DNA of 64,000 nucleotides from Streptosporangium sandarakinum (GTDB lineage: Bacteria > Actinomycetota > Actinomycetes > Streptosporangiales > Streptosporangiaceae). The number at the start of each line of letters is the position of its first letter. The first letter of the stretch is position 1. Where the stretch lies: assembly GCF_013409935.1 (NCBI RefSeq), contig NZ_JACCCO010000001.1:2480001-2544000 (forward strand), in the 5' to 3' direction. The position numbers and the translations under genes are program-made. Shown piece after piece: positions 35,217 to 43,958 of the stretch. Below the pieces are notes generated by a model. The model was not told the origin of the DNA. It made no database searches and worked only from the letters and a program-made list of their open reading frames with translations.

Positions 35217-36953
35217 TCACGCGCTCCTCGGCACCACGGCGGGCACCACGTCGGGTGCGCCGAGGCGGACCGCGTCGGCCTCCTGGTCGGTGTCCTGCTC
35301 CTGGGACAGGCGCTCGGCCTCGACCCGCTTGGTGTAGTACTCCACCTCGCGCCGGACCTGCTCCTCGCCCCAGCCCAGCGGGCCGGCGATCAGCTCGGCG
35401 GCCTCCTGCGCGACGGCCAGCCCGCGGTGGAAGGTCTCGATCGAGATGTGCGTCCGCCGGGCCAGCACGTCGTCCAGGTGGCGGGCGCCCTCGTGGGTGG
35501 CGGCGTAGACGATCTCCGCCCGGAGGTAGTCGTCGGCGCCGGCCAGCGGCCGCGCCAGCGCCGGGTCCTCCTCGATCAGCGTGAGAACCTCTCCGATCAT
35601 GGAACCGTACCGCTGGAGCAGATGCTCGATCCGCGCCACGTGCAGCCCGGAGGAGGCGGCCAGCCGCTGCCGCGCGTTCCACAGCGCCTGGTAGCCCTCG
35701 GCTCCGGCCAGCGGGATCCGGTCCGTGCAGGAGCGCGGGACCCGCTGGTCGAGCCCGTGGGCCACGGCGTCCACCGCGTCCCTGGCCATGACCCGGTAGG
35801 TCGTGTACTTGCCGCCGGCCACCATGACCAGCCCCGGCACCGGGTGGGCCACCACATGCTCGCGGGAGAGCTTGGAGGTCTCCTCCGACTCCCCCGACAG
35901 CAGCGGCCGCAGCCCGGCGTAGACGCCCTCGACGTCGTCGCGGGTCAGCGGCACCGACAGCACGGCGTTGACGTGCTCCAGCACGTAGTCGATGTCCGCC
36001 CGGGAGGCCGCCGGGTGCGCCCGGTCCAGGTCCCAGCGGGTGTCGGTGGTTCCGATGATCCAGTGCCGCCCCCAGGGGATGACGAAGAGCACCGACTTCT
36101 CGGTGCGCAGGATGATCCCGGTGAGGGAGTGGATCCGGTCGCGCGGCACGAGCAGGTGGACGCCCTTGGAGGCGCGGACGTGGATCTGCCCTCGCCCGCC
36201 CACCAGCTCCTGGATGTCGTCGGTCCACACGCCGGTGGCGTTGACCACCTGCCGGGCCCGCACGTCCAGTTCGGTCCCGGCCTCCAGGTCGCGCACCCGG
36301 ACCCCGGTGACCCGCTCGCCCTCGCGCAGGAAGCCGACCACCTGCGTCCGGGAGGCGACGTGCGCGCCGTAGGTGGCGGCGGTCCGCAGCATGGTCATCA
36401 CGTAGCGGGCGTCGTCCACCTGCGCGTCCCAGTACTGCACCGCGCCGGTGAACGCCGACCTGCGCAGCGCGGGCGCGAGCCGCAGCGCCCTCCTGCGCGA
36501 CAGGTGGCGGTGGCCGGGCACGCCCCGGGTGAACCCGAAGGAGAAACCCAGCGAGTCGTACAGCGCCAGGCCGGCCCCGACGTACGGGCGCTCCCAGCCG
36601 GTGTGCGTGAGGGGGAAGAGGAACGGCACCGGGCGGACCAGGTGCGGGGCGATCCGCTGCAGCAGCAGGGCCCGCTCCTGCAGCGCCTCCCTGACCAGGT
36701 CGAAGTTGAGTTGTTCGAGGTAGCGCAGGCCGCCGTGGATCAGTTTGGAGGATCTGGAGGAGGTTCCGGAGGCGAAGTCGCGGGCTTCCAGCAGGCCGAC
36801 GCTCAGCCCGCGGGTGACCGCGTCGAGAGCGACGCCGGCGCCGACGACCCCGCCGCCGATCACCACCACGTCGAGTTCCCGGGCGGCCATCTGCGCCAGC
36901 GCGGTGCCCCGCTCTTCGGGACCGAGGCGTGCCGTGCCCGTTCGCACCGTCAT
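35217..36953 (-). CDS. glpD: Aerobic glycerol-3-phosphate dehydrogenase
   Basis: A 578-residue FAD enzyme oxidising sn-glycerol 3-phosphate to dihydroxyacetone phosphate and passing electrons to quinone at the membrane. The FAD motif VVVIGGGVVGAGVALDAVTR is followed by ARDFASGTSSRSSKLIHGG, typical of GlpD. The C-terminal DAO_C helical domain begins around residue 410. ATG 36953 is preceded by AGGGGG at 7 bp; an upstream in-frame start is not supported. No glpF or glpK is adjacent. The C-terminal 30 residues are Gln/Asp/Glu-rich. Confidence 0.95.
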   Translation of the reverse strand: MTVRTGTARLGPEERGTALAQMAARELDVVVIGGGVVGAGVALDAVTRGLSVGLLEARDFASGTSSRSSKLIHGGLRYLEQLNFDLVREALQERALLLQRIAPHLVRPVPFLFPLTHTGWERPYVGAGLALYDSLGFSFGFTRGVPGHRHLSRRRALRLAPALRRSAFTGAVQYWDAQVDDARYVMTMLRTAATYGAHVASRTQVVGFLREGERVTGVRVRDLEAGTELDVRARQVVNATGVWTDDIQELVGGRGQIHVRASKGVHLLVPRDRIHSLTGIILRTEKSVLFVIPWGRHWIIGTTDTRWDLDRAHPAASRADIDYVLEHVNAVLSVPLTRDDVEGVYAGLRPLLSGESEETSKLSREHVVAHPVPGLVMVAGGKYTTYRVMARDAVDAVAHGLDQRVPRSCTDRIPLAGAEGYQALWNARQRLAASSGLHVARIEHLLQRYGSMIGEVLTLIEEDPALARPLAGADDYLRAEIVYAATHEGARHLDDVLARRTHISIETFHRGLAVAQEAAELIAGPLGWGEEQVRREVEYYTKRVEAERLSQEQDTDQEADAVRLGAPDVVPAVVPRSA

Positions 36954-37157
36954 GCTGCATCCCCCTGGGGGTTGGAATGTCACCTTGCGCGAGGTATTTA
37001 CCCCACAAGGCCGAACGACACTACCGGGGAGTAGCACCCGGCGGTGAGATCAGCGCCACATTCGCCTGCCCCGCCGGCCGTACGGCGCGGACCGGCATCC
37101 GCCGTCGCGTCCCGGACCTCGCGCCCACGGGCCCCGTCCGTCCGCCGTACGGCGCCG

Positions 37158-37191
37158 CCGCACCGGCGGACCTGGCGCGGGCCGGGTGCGG
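37158..37191 (-). terminator. Hairpin after the DeoR-family regulator
   Basis: ccgcaccggc (37158-37167) pairs with gccgggtgcgg (37181-37191), with one bulged G. It directly abuts the regulator stop at 37192. Confidence 0.5.
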
Positions 37192-37962
37192 TCAGGCGCG
37201 GATCACCTCCACGCCCGCCTCCGCGAACCGCGCCGCGGCCTCACCGGGCAGGCTCTCGTCGGTGACGAGGACGTCGACGGCGCCGATCGGGCAGATCCGG
37301 GCGAAGGCCCGGCGGCCGACCTTGGAGGCGTCGGCCACCACGACGACCCGGGCCGCCCGGCCGATCAGCAGGTTGTTGACCTCGGCCTCGCCCTCGTGGC
37401 GGGCCGACGCGCCCGCCTCGGGGTCGATCGCGTCCACGCCGAGGAACGCGATGTCGAGGGACACCCGCTCCAGCACCCCGGACGCCAGCGGGCCGATCAG
37501 CTCGTACGACTGCGGCCTCGCCACCCCTCCGGTCACGACGATCTTCACGTGCCGCCGCACGGTCAGCTCCGCGGCGATGTTCAGGGCGTTCGTGACGAGG
37601 GTGAAGCCGGTCTCCGGATCGGCGCGCAGGGCCAGCTCCCGGGCGACCTCCGAGGTGGTCGTGCCGCCGTTCACGCCGACGACCGCGCCGGGTTTCACCA
37701 GTTCGGCCGCGGCCCGCGCGATCCGCTGCTTCTCCCCGGTGCGGCGGGCCGTCTTGTAGCGCAGCGGCAGGTCGTAGCTGACGCTCTGCGCGACCGCGCC
37801 GCCGCGCGTGCGCATGAGCATCTGCTGCTGGGCGAGCTGGTCGAAGTCGCGGCGGACGGTGGCCGTGGAGACGGCGAGCGCCTCGGCGGCCCGCTCCACC
37901 GACAGGCGCCCCTCCTGCGAGAGCAGTTCGAGGATCGCGTTCCAGCGCTCATAGCGGCTCAC
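37192..37962 (-). CDS. DeoR/GlpR-family transcriptional repressor of the amino-sugar genes
   Basis: About 256 residues. The N-terminal DeoR winged HTH includes RWNAILELLSQEGRLSVERA and STATVRRDFDQL. The C-terminal sugar-phosphate sensor domain has GGTTTSEVARELA, NALNIAAEL, FLGVDAIDPEAG and VVVADASKVGRRAFA, typical of effector-binding DeoRC domains. GTG 37962 (VSRYERWNAI) fits the usual start. It is divergent from the SIS isomerase gene with 100 bp between, so it probably represses that operon until a phosphorylated amino sugar or tagatose phosphate binds (AgaR-like). Confidence 0.88.
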   Translation of the reverse strand: MSRYERWNAILELLSQEGRLSVERAAEALAVSTATVRRDFDQLAQQQMLMRTRGGAVAQSVSYDLPLRYKTARRTGEKQRIARAAAELVKPGAVVGVNGGTTTSEVARELALRADPETGFTLVTNALNIAAELTVRRHVKIVVTGGVARPQSYELIGPLASGVLERVSLDIAFLGVDAIDPEAGASARHEGEAEVNNLLIGRAARVVVVADASKVGRRAFARICPIGAVDVLVTDESLPGEAAARFAEAGVEVIRA

Positions 37963-38012
37963 GGTGCCCAGCCTGACACAGCCCGGCAGGAAACTCACCT
38001 GTGCGCGAACTT

Positions 38013-38040
38013 GCTCATTTCTGCTATAAATCACTCATAA
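38013..38040. promoter_or_regulatory. Likely promoter/operator of the divergent amino-sugar regulon
   Basis: A TATAAA box (38025-38030) is flanked by two CTCAT elements at 38014-38018 and 38034-38038, spaced 20 bp (two helical turns). DeoR-family proteins often bind such short direct repeats. The region is AT-rich against its surroundings. Confidence 0.4.
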
Positions 38041-38062
38041 ACGAACCATCGGGAGGCAAGCC

Positions 38063-38959
38063 GTGACTGACGGGACCGCCGGAACCACTCGCACCGAAGC
38101 CGAGATCGCATCCCAGCCGGACTGCTGGCGTCGCGTCGCCGAGGTGCCCGCGGGCGCGCTCCCGCGCCGGGGCGAGCGGGTGGCCGTCGTCGGCTGCGGC
38201 ACCTCCTGGTTCATCGCCCAGGCGTACGCGGCCCTGCGCGAGCGGGCCGGGCACGGCGAGACCGACGCCTTCGCCGCCTCCGAGGCCCCGGCCGGGCGCT
38301 CCTACGACCGGGTGCTCGCCCTGACCCGCTCGGGCACCACCACCGAGGTGCTGGAGCTGCTGGAGCGGCTGCGGCCCACCGGCACGCCGACGACGGCGAT
38401 CACCGCCGACCCCTCGACCCCGATCATGACGCTGGCCGACGAGGTCGTGGTGCTGGACTTCGCCGACGAGGAGTCGGTCGTGCAGACCCGCTTCGCCACC
38501 ACCCAGCTCGCCCTGCTCCGCGCCCACCTCGGCGAGGACGTCTCCGGCGCGATCGCCGACGCCGAGCGGGTGCTCTCCGAACCGCTGCCCGACGAGCTGA
38601 TCTCCGCCGAGCAGTTCACGTTCCTGGGCCGCGGCTGGACGTACGGCCTGGCCCTGGAGGCCGCGCTGAAGATGCGTGAGGCGTGCCGGGCGTGGACCGA
38701 GTCCTACCCCGCTATGGAGTACCGGCACGGGCCGATCAGCATCGCCGGGCCCGGCCGGGTCACCTGGATGCTCGGCGAGGCCCCCGACGGCCTGCGCGGC
38801 GAGGTGGAGGCCACCGGCGGGTCGTTCGTGGAGAGCGGCCTCGACCCCATGGCCGAGCTCGTCAGGGTGCAGCGGGTGGCAGTGGCGCGGGCCCGCGCCG
38901 CCGGTCTCGACCCCGACCGGCCGATGCACCTGACCCGCTCCGTCATTCTCCCCGGCTGA
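38063..38959 (+). CDS. SIS-domain sugar-phosphate isomerase/deaminase (AgaS-like)
   Basis: A 298-residue protein with two SIS domains, as in the isomerase half of glucosamine-fructose-6-phosphate aminotransferase. Motifs are VVGCGTSWFIAQAY, TRSGTTTEVLELL and ESYPAMEYRHGP. In a cluster with a deacetylase, a PfkB kinase and a class II aldolase, the expected reaction is galactosamine-6-phosphate to tagatose-6-phosphate plus ammonia (AgaS). A glucosamine-6-phosphate substrate is the alternative. GTG 38063 has GGGAGG at 6 bp. First gene of the plus-strand operon. Confidence 0.8.
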   Translation: MTDGTAGTTRTEAEIASQPDCWRRVAEVPAGALPRRGERVAVVGCGTSWFIAQAYAALRERAGHGETDAFAASEAPAGRSYDRVLALTRSGTTTEVLELLERLRPTGTPTTAITADPSTPIMTLADEVVVLDFADEESVVQTRFATTQLALLRAHLGEDVSGAIADAERVLSEPLPDELISAEQFTFLGRGWTYGLALEAALKMREACRAWTESYPAMEYRHGPISIAGPGRVTWMLGEAPDGLRGEVEATGGSFVESGLDPMAELVRVQRVAVARARAAGLDPDRPMHLTRSVILPG

Positions 38960-39060
38960 CGCAGAAGGGGCGGGGAGGAACCCCATGGCGGTGCGCATCG
39001 TGACGGCTCCCGCCGTACCTCCGCGAACCGGGCCCACCGGGAACCGGAGAGGATAGGGCC

Positions 39061-40197
39061 ATGAGCATCACTCTCGCCGACGCCCGTGTCGTGACCCCCG
39101 AAGGCGTGCACGAAGGCTGGCTCACCGTGGAAGACGGCCGCATCACCCACGTGGGCCGGGGCACCGCCCCCGGACCGGGCCACAGCCTCGCGGGCCGGTA
39201 CGTCGTTCCGGGCTTCGTCGACATCCACTGCCACGGCGGGGCGGGCGGATCCTTCCCGAACGGCGACCAGGACGAGGCGCGCCGGATCGCCGCCCTGCAC
39301 GCCCGGCACGGCACCACCACGCTGATGGCGAGCCTGGTCACCGCGAGCCTGGACGACCTGGCCCGCGCCACCTCCGCCCTGGCCGACCTGTGCGAGGACG
39401 GCCTGCTCGCCGGCATCCACTTCGAGGGCCCCTACATCTCCCGGGCCCGCTGCGGCGCGCACGACCCCGCCCTGCTGCGCGACCCCTCGCCCGGTGAGTT
39501 CGCCGGCCTGCTCGCGGCGGGCCGGGGGCACGTCCGGATGCTCACCATCGCCGCGGAGCTGCCCGGCGCGCTGGACACCGTCCGGGAGGCGGCGGCCAAC
39601 GGTGTGATCGCCGCCCTCGGTCACAGCGACGCCACCTACGAGCAGACCCTCGCCGGCGTCGACGCCGGCGCCCGCGTCGCGACGCACCTGTACAACGCGA
39701 TGCCGCCGCTGCACCACCGGAAGCCGGGGCCGATCGCCGCGCTACTGGAGGACGAGCGGGTCACGGTCGAGCTGATCAACGACGGCGTGCACCTGCATCC
39801 GGCGATGACCCGCCTGGCCTACGACGTCGCGGGCCCCGCCCGGACGGTCCTGATCACCGACGCGATGGCGGCGGCCGGCATGGGCGACGGCTCCTACCTG
39901 CTCGGCCCGATGAAGGTCGAGGTCACCGACGGCGTCGCCCGGCTCGCCGAGGGCGGCTCCATCGCGGGCAGCACGCTCACCATGGACGTCGCCTTCCGGC
40001 GCGCCGTCCGGGAGGCCGGGCTGTCCATGACCGAGGCCGCCGAGGTCACCGCGCTCACCCCGGCGCGGGTGCTCGGCCTCGACGACCGCCTCGGGTCCGT
40101 CTCCGTCGGCAGGCAGGCCGACCTGGTGGTCCTCACCGACGACCTGGAGGTCGCGGGCGTCATGAGGCACGGAAGCTGGATCACCGAACCCCGTTGA
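39061..40197 (+). CDS. nagA: N-acetylglucosamine/galactosamine-6-phosphate deacetylase
   Basis: A 378-residue amidohydrolase-fold enzyme removing acetate from N-acetylhexosamine 6-phosphate. Metal and active-site segments are visible: DIHCHGGAG (residues 57-65), HFEGPYISRARCGAH, ALGHSDATYEQ, HLYNAMPPLHHR and LITDAMAAAG with the catalytic Asp. ATG 39061 follows GAGAGGATAG. It lies 101 bp after the SIS gene in the same direction and is a normal length for NagA. Pairing with an aldolase set suggests the GalNAc branch (AgaA), although GlcNAc cannot be excluded. Confidence 0.92.
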   Translation: MSITLADARVVTPEGVHEGWLTVEDGRITHVGRGTAPGPGHSLAGRYVVPGFVDIHCHGGAGGSFPNGDQDEARRIAALHARHGTTTLMASLVTASLDDLARATSALADLCEDGLLAGIHFEGPYISRARCGAHDPALLRDPSPGEFAGLLAAGRGHVRMLTIAAELPGALDTVREAAANGVIAALGHSDATYEQTLAGVDAGARVATHLYNAMPPLHHRKPGPIAALLEDERVTVELINDGVHLHPAMTRLAYDVAGPARTVLITDAMAAAGMGDGSYLLGPMKVEVTDGVARLAEGGSIAGSTLTMDVAFRRAVREAGLSMTEAAEVTALTPARVLGLDDRLGSVSVGRQADLVVLTDDLEVAGVMRHGSWITEPR

Positions 40198-40252
40198 CCT
40201 CCTGGCCCGGCCCTCCCCGGCCGGGTCGGGAGGTCCCGCCGAAAGGTTTCCG

Positions 40253-41407
40253 ATGAGCTCCTCCGCGGCCGGTTCCGGCACGATCCTCACCGTCACGCTC
40301 AACCTGGCGCTGGACGTCACCTACGTGGCCGACGGCGTCGACTGGGACGGCGTCAACCGGGTGCGGTCCGTCCACCGCCGGGCCGGCGGCAAGGGGGTCA
40401 ACGTGGCCAGGGTGCTGGCCGCCCTCGGCCGCGACGTCCTCGTCACCGGCCTGGCCGGGGGGCCGAACGGCCGGGCCGCCGAAGCCGACCTGTCCGCGGC
40501 GGGCCTGCCCGCCGCCCTCACCCCCATCGCCGCCGAGTCGCGCGCCACCCTCGCGGTCTGCGACCCCGCCCCGCTCCCGTACGGCGCGGCGCCGGCCGGT
40601 CCGGTCGGGGGCGGCCCGGCGTCGGACGGCACCGCCCCGGAGGACGCGGCCCCGGCATGGACGGCCGGTCCGCGCACCGCCCTGTTCAACGAGCCAGGCC
40701 CGACGGTCACCGAGGCGGAGCTGGACGACTTCCTGCGCGATTACGACCGGCGGCTCGGGGATGCCGCGGCCGTCGTGATCTCCGGCAGCCTGCCCCCCGG
40801 GGTTCCGGCCGGCTTCTACGCCGAACTCGCCGCACGGGCCCGCGGGCGCGGCGTCCCGGCGATCGTGGACGCCGACGGCGAGCCGCTCCGCGCCGCCCCG
40901 GCGGGCCGCCCCGCCGTCCTCAAGCCCAACGCCGAGGAGCTGGCCCGCGCCCTGTCCGCCGCGGACCTCCGGGCGCCGGGCGGTGCTGCGGAGACCGGTG
41001 GGGCGCAGGCCGGTGGTTCGGAGGCCCGCGGGACGCCGGCCGGCGTTCCGGGGACCGGGCACGCGCCGATCACCGACGCGCTGGCCGGGGCCGGAGTCCT
41101 GCGGCGCGACGGGGCGGAGTCGGTCGTGGTCTCCCTCGGCGCGGACGGGCTCCTGGCGGTGACCCCCGAGGGGGCCTGGCGGGCGGCCATGCCGTACCGG
41201 GTGGCGGGGAACCCGACCGGGGCCGGTGACGCGCTCGTCGCGGGGCTGGCGCTGGGCCTGGTGGAGGGCACGCCCTGGCCGGACCGGCTGCGCCGCGCGG
41301 CGGCCCTGGGCGCGGCCGCGGTGGCGGCGCCGGTCGCGGGCGACTTCGACGAGGAGACGTTCCGGCGGGTCCTCCCCGGCATCCGGGTGGACCCTGTCGG
41401 CCCCTGA
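40253..41407 (+). CDS. PfkB-family sugar-phosphate kinase (1-phosphofructokinase / tagatose-6-phosphate kinase type)
   Basis: A 384-residue ribokinase-fold kinase. It has LNLALDVTYVADGVDWDGVN, the substrate Gly pair RAGGKGVNVARVL, LKPNAEEL and the C-terminal anion hole with catalytic Asp, GNPTGAGDALVAGLALG. In this cluster it should phosphorylate tagatose-6-phosphate to the 1,6-bisphosphate. It is about 70 residues longer than usual because of two low-complexity inserts (encoded at about 40568-40678 and 40974-41070) rich in Gly, Ala and Pro that fall in loops. ATG 40253 follows GAAAGG. Confidence 0.87.
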   Translation: MSSSAAGSGTILTVTLNLALDVTYVADGVDWDGVNRVRSVHRRAGGKGVNVARVLAALGRDVLVTGLAGGPNGRAAEADLSAAGLPAALTPIAAESRATLAVCDPAPLPYGAAPAGPVGGGPASDGTAPEDAAPAWTAGPRTALFNEPGPTVTEAELDDFLRDYDRRLGDAAAVVISGSLPPGVPAGFYAELAARARGRGVPAIVDADGEPLRAAPAGRPAVLKPNAEELARALSAADLRAPGGAAETGGAQAGGSEARGTPAGVPGTGHAPITDALAGAGVLRRDGAESVVVSLGADGLLAVTPEGAWRAAMPYRVAGNPTGAGDALVAGLALGLVEGTPWPDRLRRAAALGAAAVAAPVAGDFDEETFRRVLPGIRVDPVGP

Positions 41408-41496
41408 TCCGTCCGCTTCCTCACGCCGTCCCCCATCTCCCCATGAACCCCTCCCACCCCGGGCCCGGCCCGGACCCCGTAGACGAAAGGGTGACC

Positions 41497-42321
41497 ATGC
41501 CTGTTGCCGGCATCGGAGACATCATCGACGCCGCCCCGGCGGGCGTCGGCGCGTTCAACGTCATCCAACTGGAGCACGCCGAGGCGATCGTCGCCGGCGC
41601 GGAGGCCGCGGGCATGCCGGTCGTGCTGCAGATCAGCGAGAACTGCGTCCGCTTCCACGGATCCCTGGCCCCGATCGCGGCCGCGTCGCTCGCCGTGGCC
41701 CGCGCGGCGGCGGTCCCCGTCGCGGTGCACCTCGACCACGCCACCGACCGGGCGCTGGTGGAGGAGGCCCTGGAGCTGGGCCTGGGGTCGGTGATGTTCG
41801 ACGCCTCGGCGCTGCCCGACGAGGAGAACGTGGCCGCCACCGCCGAGGTCGCCGCGCTGTGCCACGAACGCGGCGTCTGGGTGGAGGCGGAGCTCGGCGA
41901 GGTCGGCGGCAAGGACGGGGTGCACGCGCCGGGTGTCAGGACCAGGCCGCACGAGGCGGTGGACTACGTCGCCAGGACCGGCGTCGACGCGCTGGCCGTG
42001 GCGGTGGGCAGCTCCCACGCCATGACCACCAAGGACGCCGTCCTCGACCTGGAACTGATCGCGAGGCTGCGCGCCGCCGTACCGGTGCCGCTGGTGCTCC
42101 ACGGCTCCTCGGGTGTGCCCGACGAGACCCTGCGCGCCGCCGTACGGCAGGGCATGAAGAAGATCAACATCGCCACGCACCTCAACGTGGCCTTCACCCG
42201 CGCGGTCCGCGAGCACCTGGCGGCCGACGAGAAGGTCGTGGACCCCCGCAAGTACCTGGGGTCGGGCCGTACGGCCGTCGCCGCCGAGGTCGCCCGGCTC
42301 CTGGGCGTCCTGGCGGGCTGA
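41497..42321 (+). CDS. Class II fructose/tagatose-bisphosphate aldolase
   Basis: A zinc aldolase of about 274 residues, splitting a ketose 1,6-bisphosphate into dihydroxyacetone phosphate and glyceraldehyde 3-phosphate. Motifs are GVGAFNVIQLEHAEAIV, the zinc-binding VHLDHATD, VEAELGEVGGKDG, GSSHA and LVLHGSSGVP. The last conserved block is KKINIATHLN. It is close to GatY/KbaY, which act on tagatose-1,6-bisphosphate. I chose ATG 41497 because GAAAGGG lies upstream; GTG 41491 and ATG 41443 are in frame. Last gene of the amino-sugar set. Confidence 0.9.
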   Translation: MPVAGIGDIIDAAPAGVGAFNVIQLEHAEAIVAGAEAAGMPVVLQISENCVRFHGSLAPIAAASLAVARAAAVPVAVHLDHATDRALVEEALELGLGSVMFDASALPDEENVAATAEVAALCHERGVWVEAELGEVGGKDGVHAPGVRTRPHEAVDYVARTGVDALAVAVGSSHAMTTKDAVLDLELIARLRAAVPVPLVLHGSSGVPDETLRAAVRQGMKKINIATHLNVAFTRAVREHLAADEKVVDPRKYLGSGRTAVAAEVARLLGVLAG

Positions 42322-42340
42322 GCCCCGAGATCACCGGACT

Positions 42341-42435
42341 CCCGGCCGCCGGAAGAGTGGGCACCGGGGGTCACGGTCGTTCCGGCCGCCGGAAGAGCGG
42401 GCACCGGGGGTCACGGTCGTCCCGACCGCCGGAAG
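42341..42435. repeat. 40-bp tandem repeat, 2.4 copies
   Basis: Copies at 42341-42380 and 42381-42420, differing at two positions, are followed by a partial third at 42421-42435. Each starts with an ccggccgccggaag block. They lie between the aldolase stop and the XRE regulator's 3' end. Confidence 0.9.
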
Positions 42436-42523
42436 GCCGTCGCGGCCTCCGGAGGCCGGACGCCGGAGCCGGGTCCTCCGCTCGCCGAAGGCCGCCCCGG
42501 GTTCCGCACGCCCGCCGGGCCGG

Positions 42524-43576
42524 TCAGGGCCAGTCCCAGCGGACGCCGACCGCACCGGGCCCGAACGGCCCGGTCACCAGGTGGACCGCGTGGTGGGCGT
42601 TGAGGGTCAGTGCGCTCTCCGCGCTCTCCGCGCTCTCCGTGTCCTCCCGCCCGCCCGGCTCCCACCCGGTGGGCCCGTGGTCGTCCGGCCCGCGGTCGTC
42701 CGTTCCATGCTCGTCCGGCCCGTGGTCACCTGGATCGCGGTCGCCCGGACCGGGGGCGTGACGGGCGAAGCGGCGGACGCGGGACGGGAGCGCGGCCGGG
42801 GAGAAGGCGACCCGCAGGACGTACTGGTCGGCGGGGAACCGGAAGGCCCGCTCGTACTCGGTGGTCTCCACGCCGCTCGGGTCGGCGAGCTCGTAGCGGA
42901 TCACCTGGGTCTCACCGGCCTCCAGCGCCCGGCCGAACAGCAGTTCGGCCACCACCAGCGCGGTCGCCCCGTCGCGCCGGATCCGGCCGACCCGGCAGTC
43001 CTCCAGCGCCCTGATCCGCACGCGTTCCACGTCGCATCCCAGGTCGCCCCGGTAGACCATGATGAACCGGTCGGGGTCGTCCCGGCGGGCCCGCACCACC
43101 TGGAGCGTCTCGCGCCGCGTGGCGCTGCGGTCGGTCCCGATCTGCAGGGTCTCGTACATCGCGGTGACGTGCAGGCGGCGGTCGTCGGCCACCCCGTCCA
43201 GGTCGTGGAGCAGCGCCGACAGGGTGTGCGCCGACCCGGCGAGCGGGGCGGCGGGCTCCCCGTCGCCCGCCGGGGACCGTGCGCCCTGCCCGCGCCCCCG
43301 GGGACGCGGCGGGCCGAGAAGCCCCATCAGGGACCGCGGCGGCAGGGCGAGGATCTCCTCCAACGCGCGTACGGCGCGCAGCGACTCGGGCCGCTCCGGG
43401 CGGCGCAGGCCCTGCTGCCAGTAGCTCAGGCTCGTCATCCCGACCCGCAGCCCGCGTTCCTCCAGGTGCCGGCGGAGCCGCTCCAGGGTCAGGCCCCGCG
43501 CCTCCACCGCGGCGCGCAGCGCGGCGTGGAACGGCCCCTCGTTGAGGGCGAGGCGGAGCTGCGGATCATCCGGCAC
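42524..43576 (-). CDS. XRE-type helix-turn-helix regulator with long C-terminal domain
   Basis: A 350-residue protein. Residues 15-80 form an HTH of XRE type (ALRAAVEARGLTLERLRRHL, then TSLSYWQQGLRRPERPESLR). The rest is a beta-rich domain with RRETLQVVRARRDDPDRF and AFRFPADQYVLRVAFSP, seen in related actinomycete regulators but without assigned function. Near the C-terminus an Asp/Gly/His/Pro repeat (DRDPGDHGPDEHGTDDRGPD) and an ESAESAESA run come from short tandem repeats. GTG 43576 has no ribosome site, so a leaderless mRNA is possible. Target genes unknown. Confidence 0.7.
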   Translation of the reverse strand: MPDDPQLRLALNEGPFHAALRAAVEARGLTLERLRRHLEERGLRVGMTSLSYWQQGLRRPERPESLRAVRALEEILALPPRSLMGLLGPPRPRGRGQGARSPAGDGEPAAPLAGSAHTLSALLHDLDGVADDRRLHVTAMYETLQIGTDRSATRRETLQVVRARRDDPDRFIMVYRGDLGCDVERVRIRALEDCRVGRIRRDGATALVVAELLFGRALEAGETQVIRYELADPSGVETTEYERAFRFPADQYVLRVAFSPAALPSRVRRFARHAPGPGDRDPGDHGPDEHGTDDRGPDDHGPTGWEPGGREDTESAESAESALTLNAHHAVHLVTGPFGPGAVGVRWDWP

Positions 43577-43958
43577 AGGGGAATGTTCACAGATTTTCCG
43601 TCATACGTCATTTTCGCGCCTGTCGCTCACATTTGTCCGACGTCGCGCGTCACACGACCGTCGCACACCGTACAGACCGTCGCGCGTCATAGACCGTCGC
43701 ACACCGTACACACGGCCATCGCGCGCCATACGACCATCGCGCGTCACACGGCCATCGCGCGCCATACGACCTTCGCGCACCGTACAGACCGTCACGCGCC
43801 ATACCGCCGTCACGCGCCGCGCGACCGCATCCCGGCGCCACGGACGTACCCCGGCGCCACGGCCGCGACCGGAAGGCCGCGGGCCGACCGGCGGAAGATC
43901 ACGGCCGTGGCCGGCGGAAGGCCACGGCCGTGATCGGCGAAGGCGCCGGGGCGGGACG
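43577..43958. other. 382-bp intergenic region dominated by tandem repeats
   Basis: It holds the promoter side of the XRE regulator (AT-richer 43577-43640), then the 18-bp degenerate repeat array (43640-43825), then repeats built on ccggcgccacgg and ggccacggccgtgatc, the latter containing the palindrome cacggccgtg. No gene is supported. Confidence 0.65.
43640..43825. repeat. Degenerate 18-bp tandem repeat array, about ten copies
   Basis: Units run end to end with lengths of 17-21 bp and the form gaccgtcgcgcgtcacac, with variants such as gaccgtcgcacaccgtaca, ggccatcgcgcgccatac and gaccatcgcgcgtcacac. There are no spacers. It lies between the XRE regulator start and the guaB3 stop. Confidence 0.85.

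Noticed and set aside
43601-43813. A 70-codon minus-strand frame with six-residue repeats (RDGRVT, RDGRMA type)
   Set aside because: It arises only because the DNA repeat unit averages 18 bp. It has no ribosome site or conserved features, and unit lengths vary from 17 to 21 bp.
43640-43825. Possible CRISPR array
   Set aside because: Units are contiguous and degenerate with no unique spacers, and no cas gene is present.
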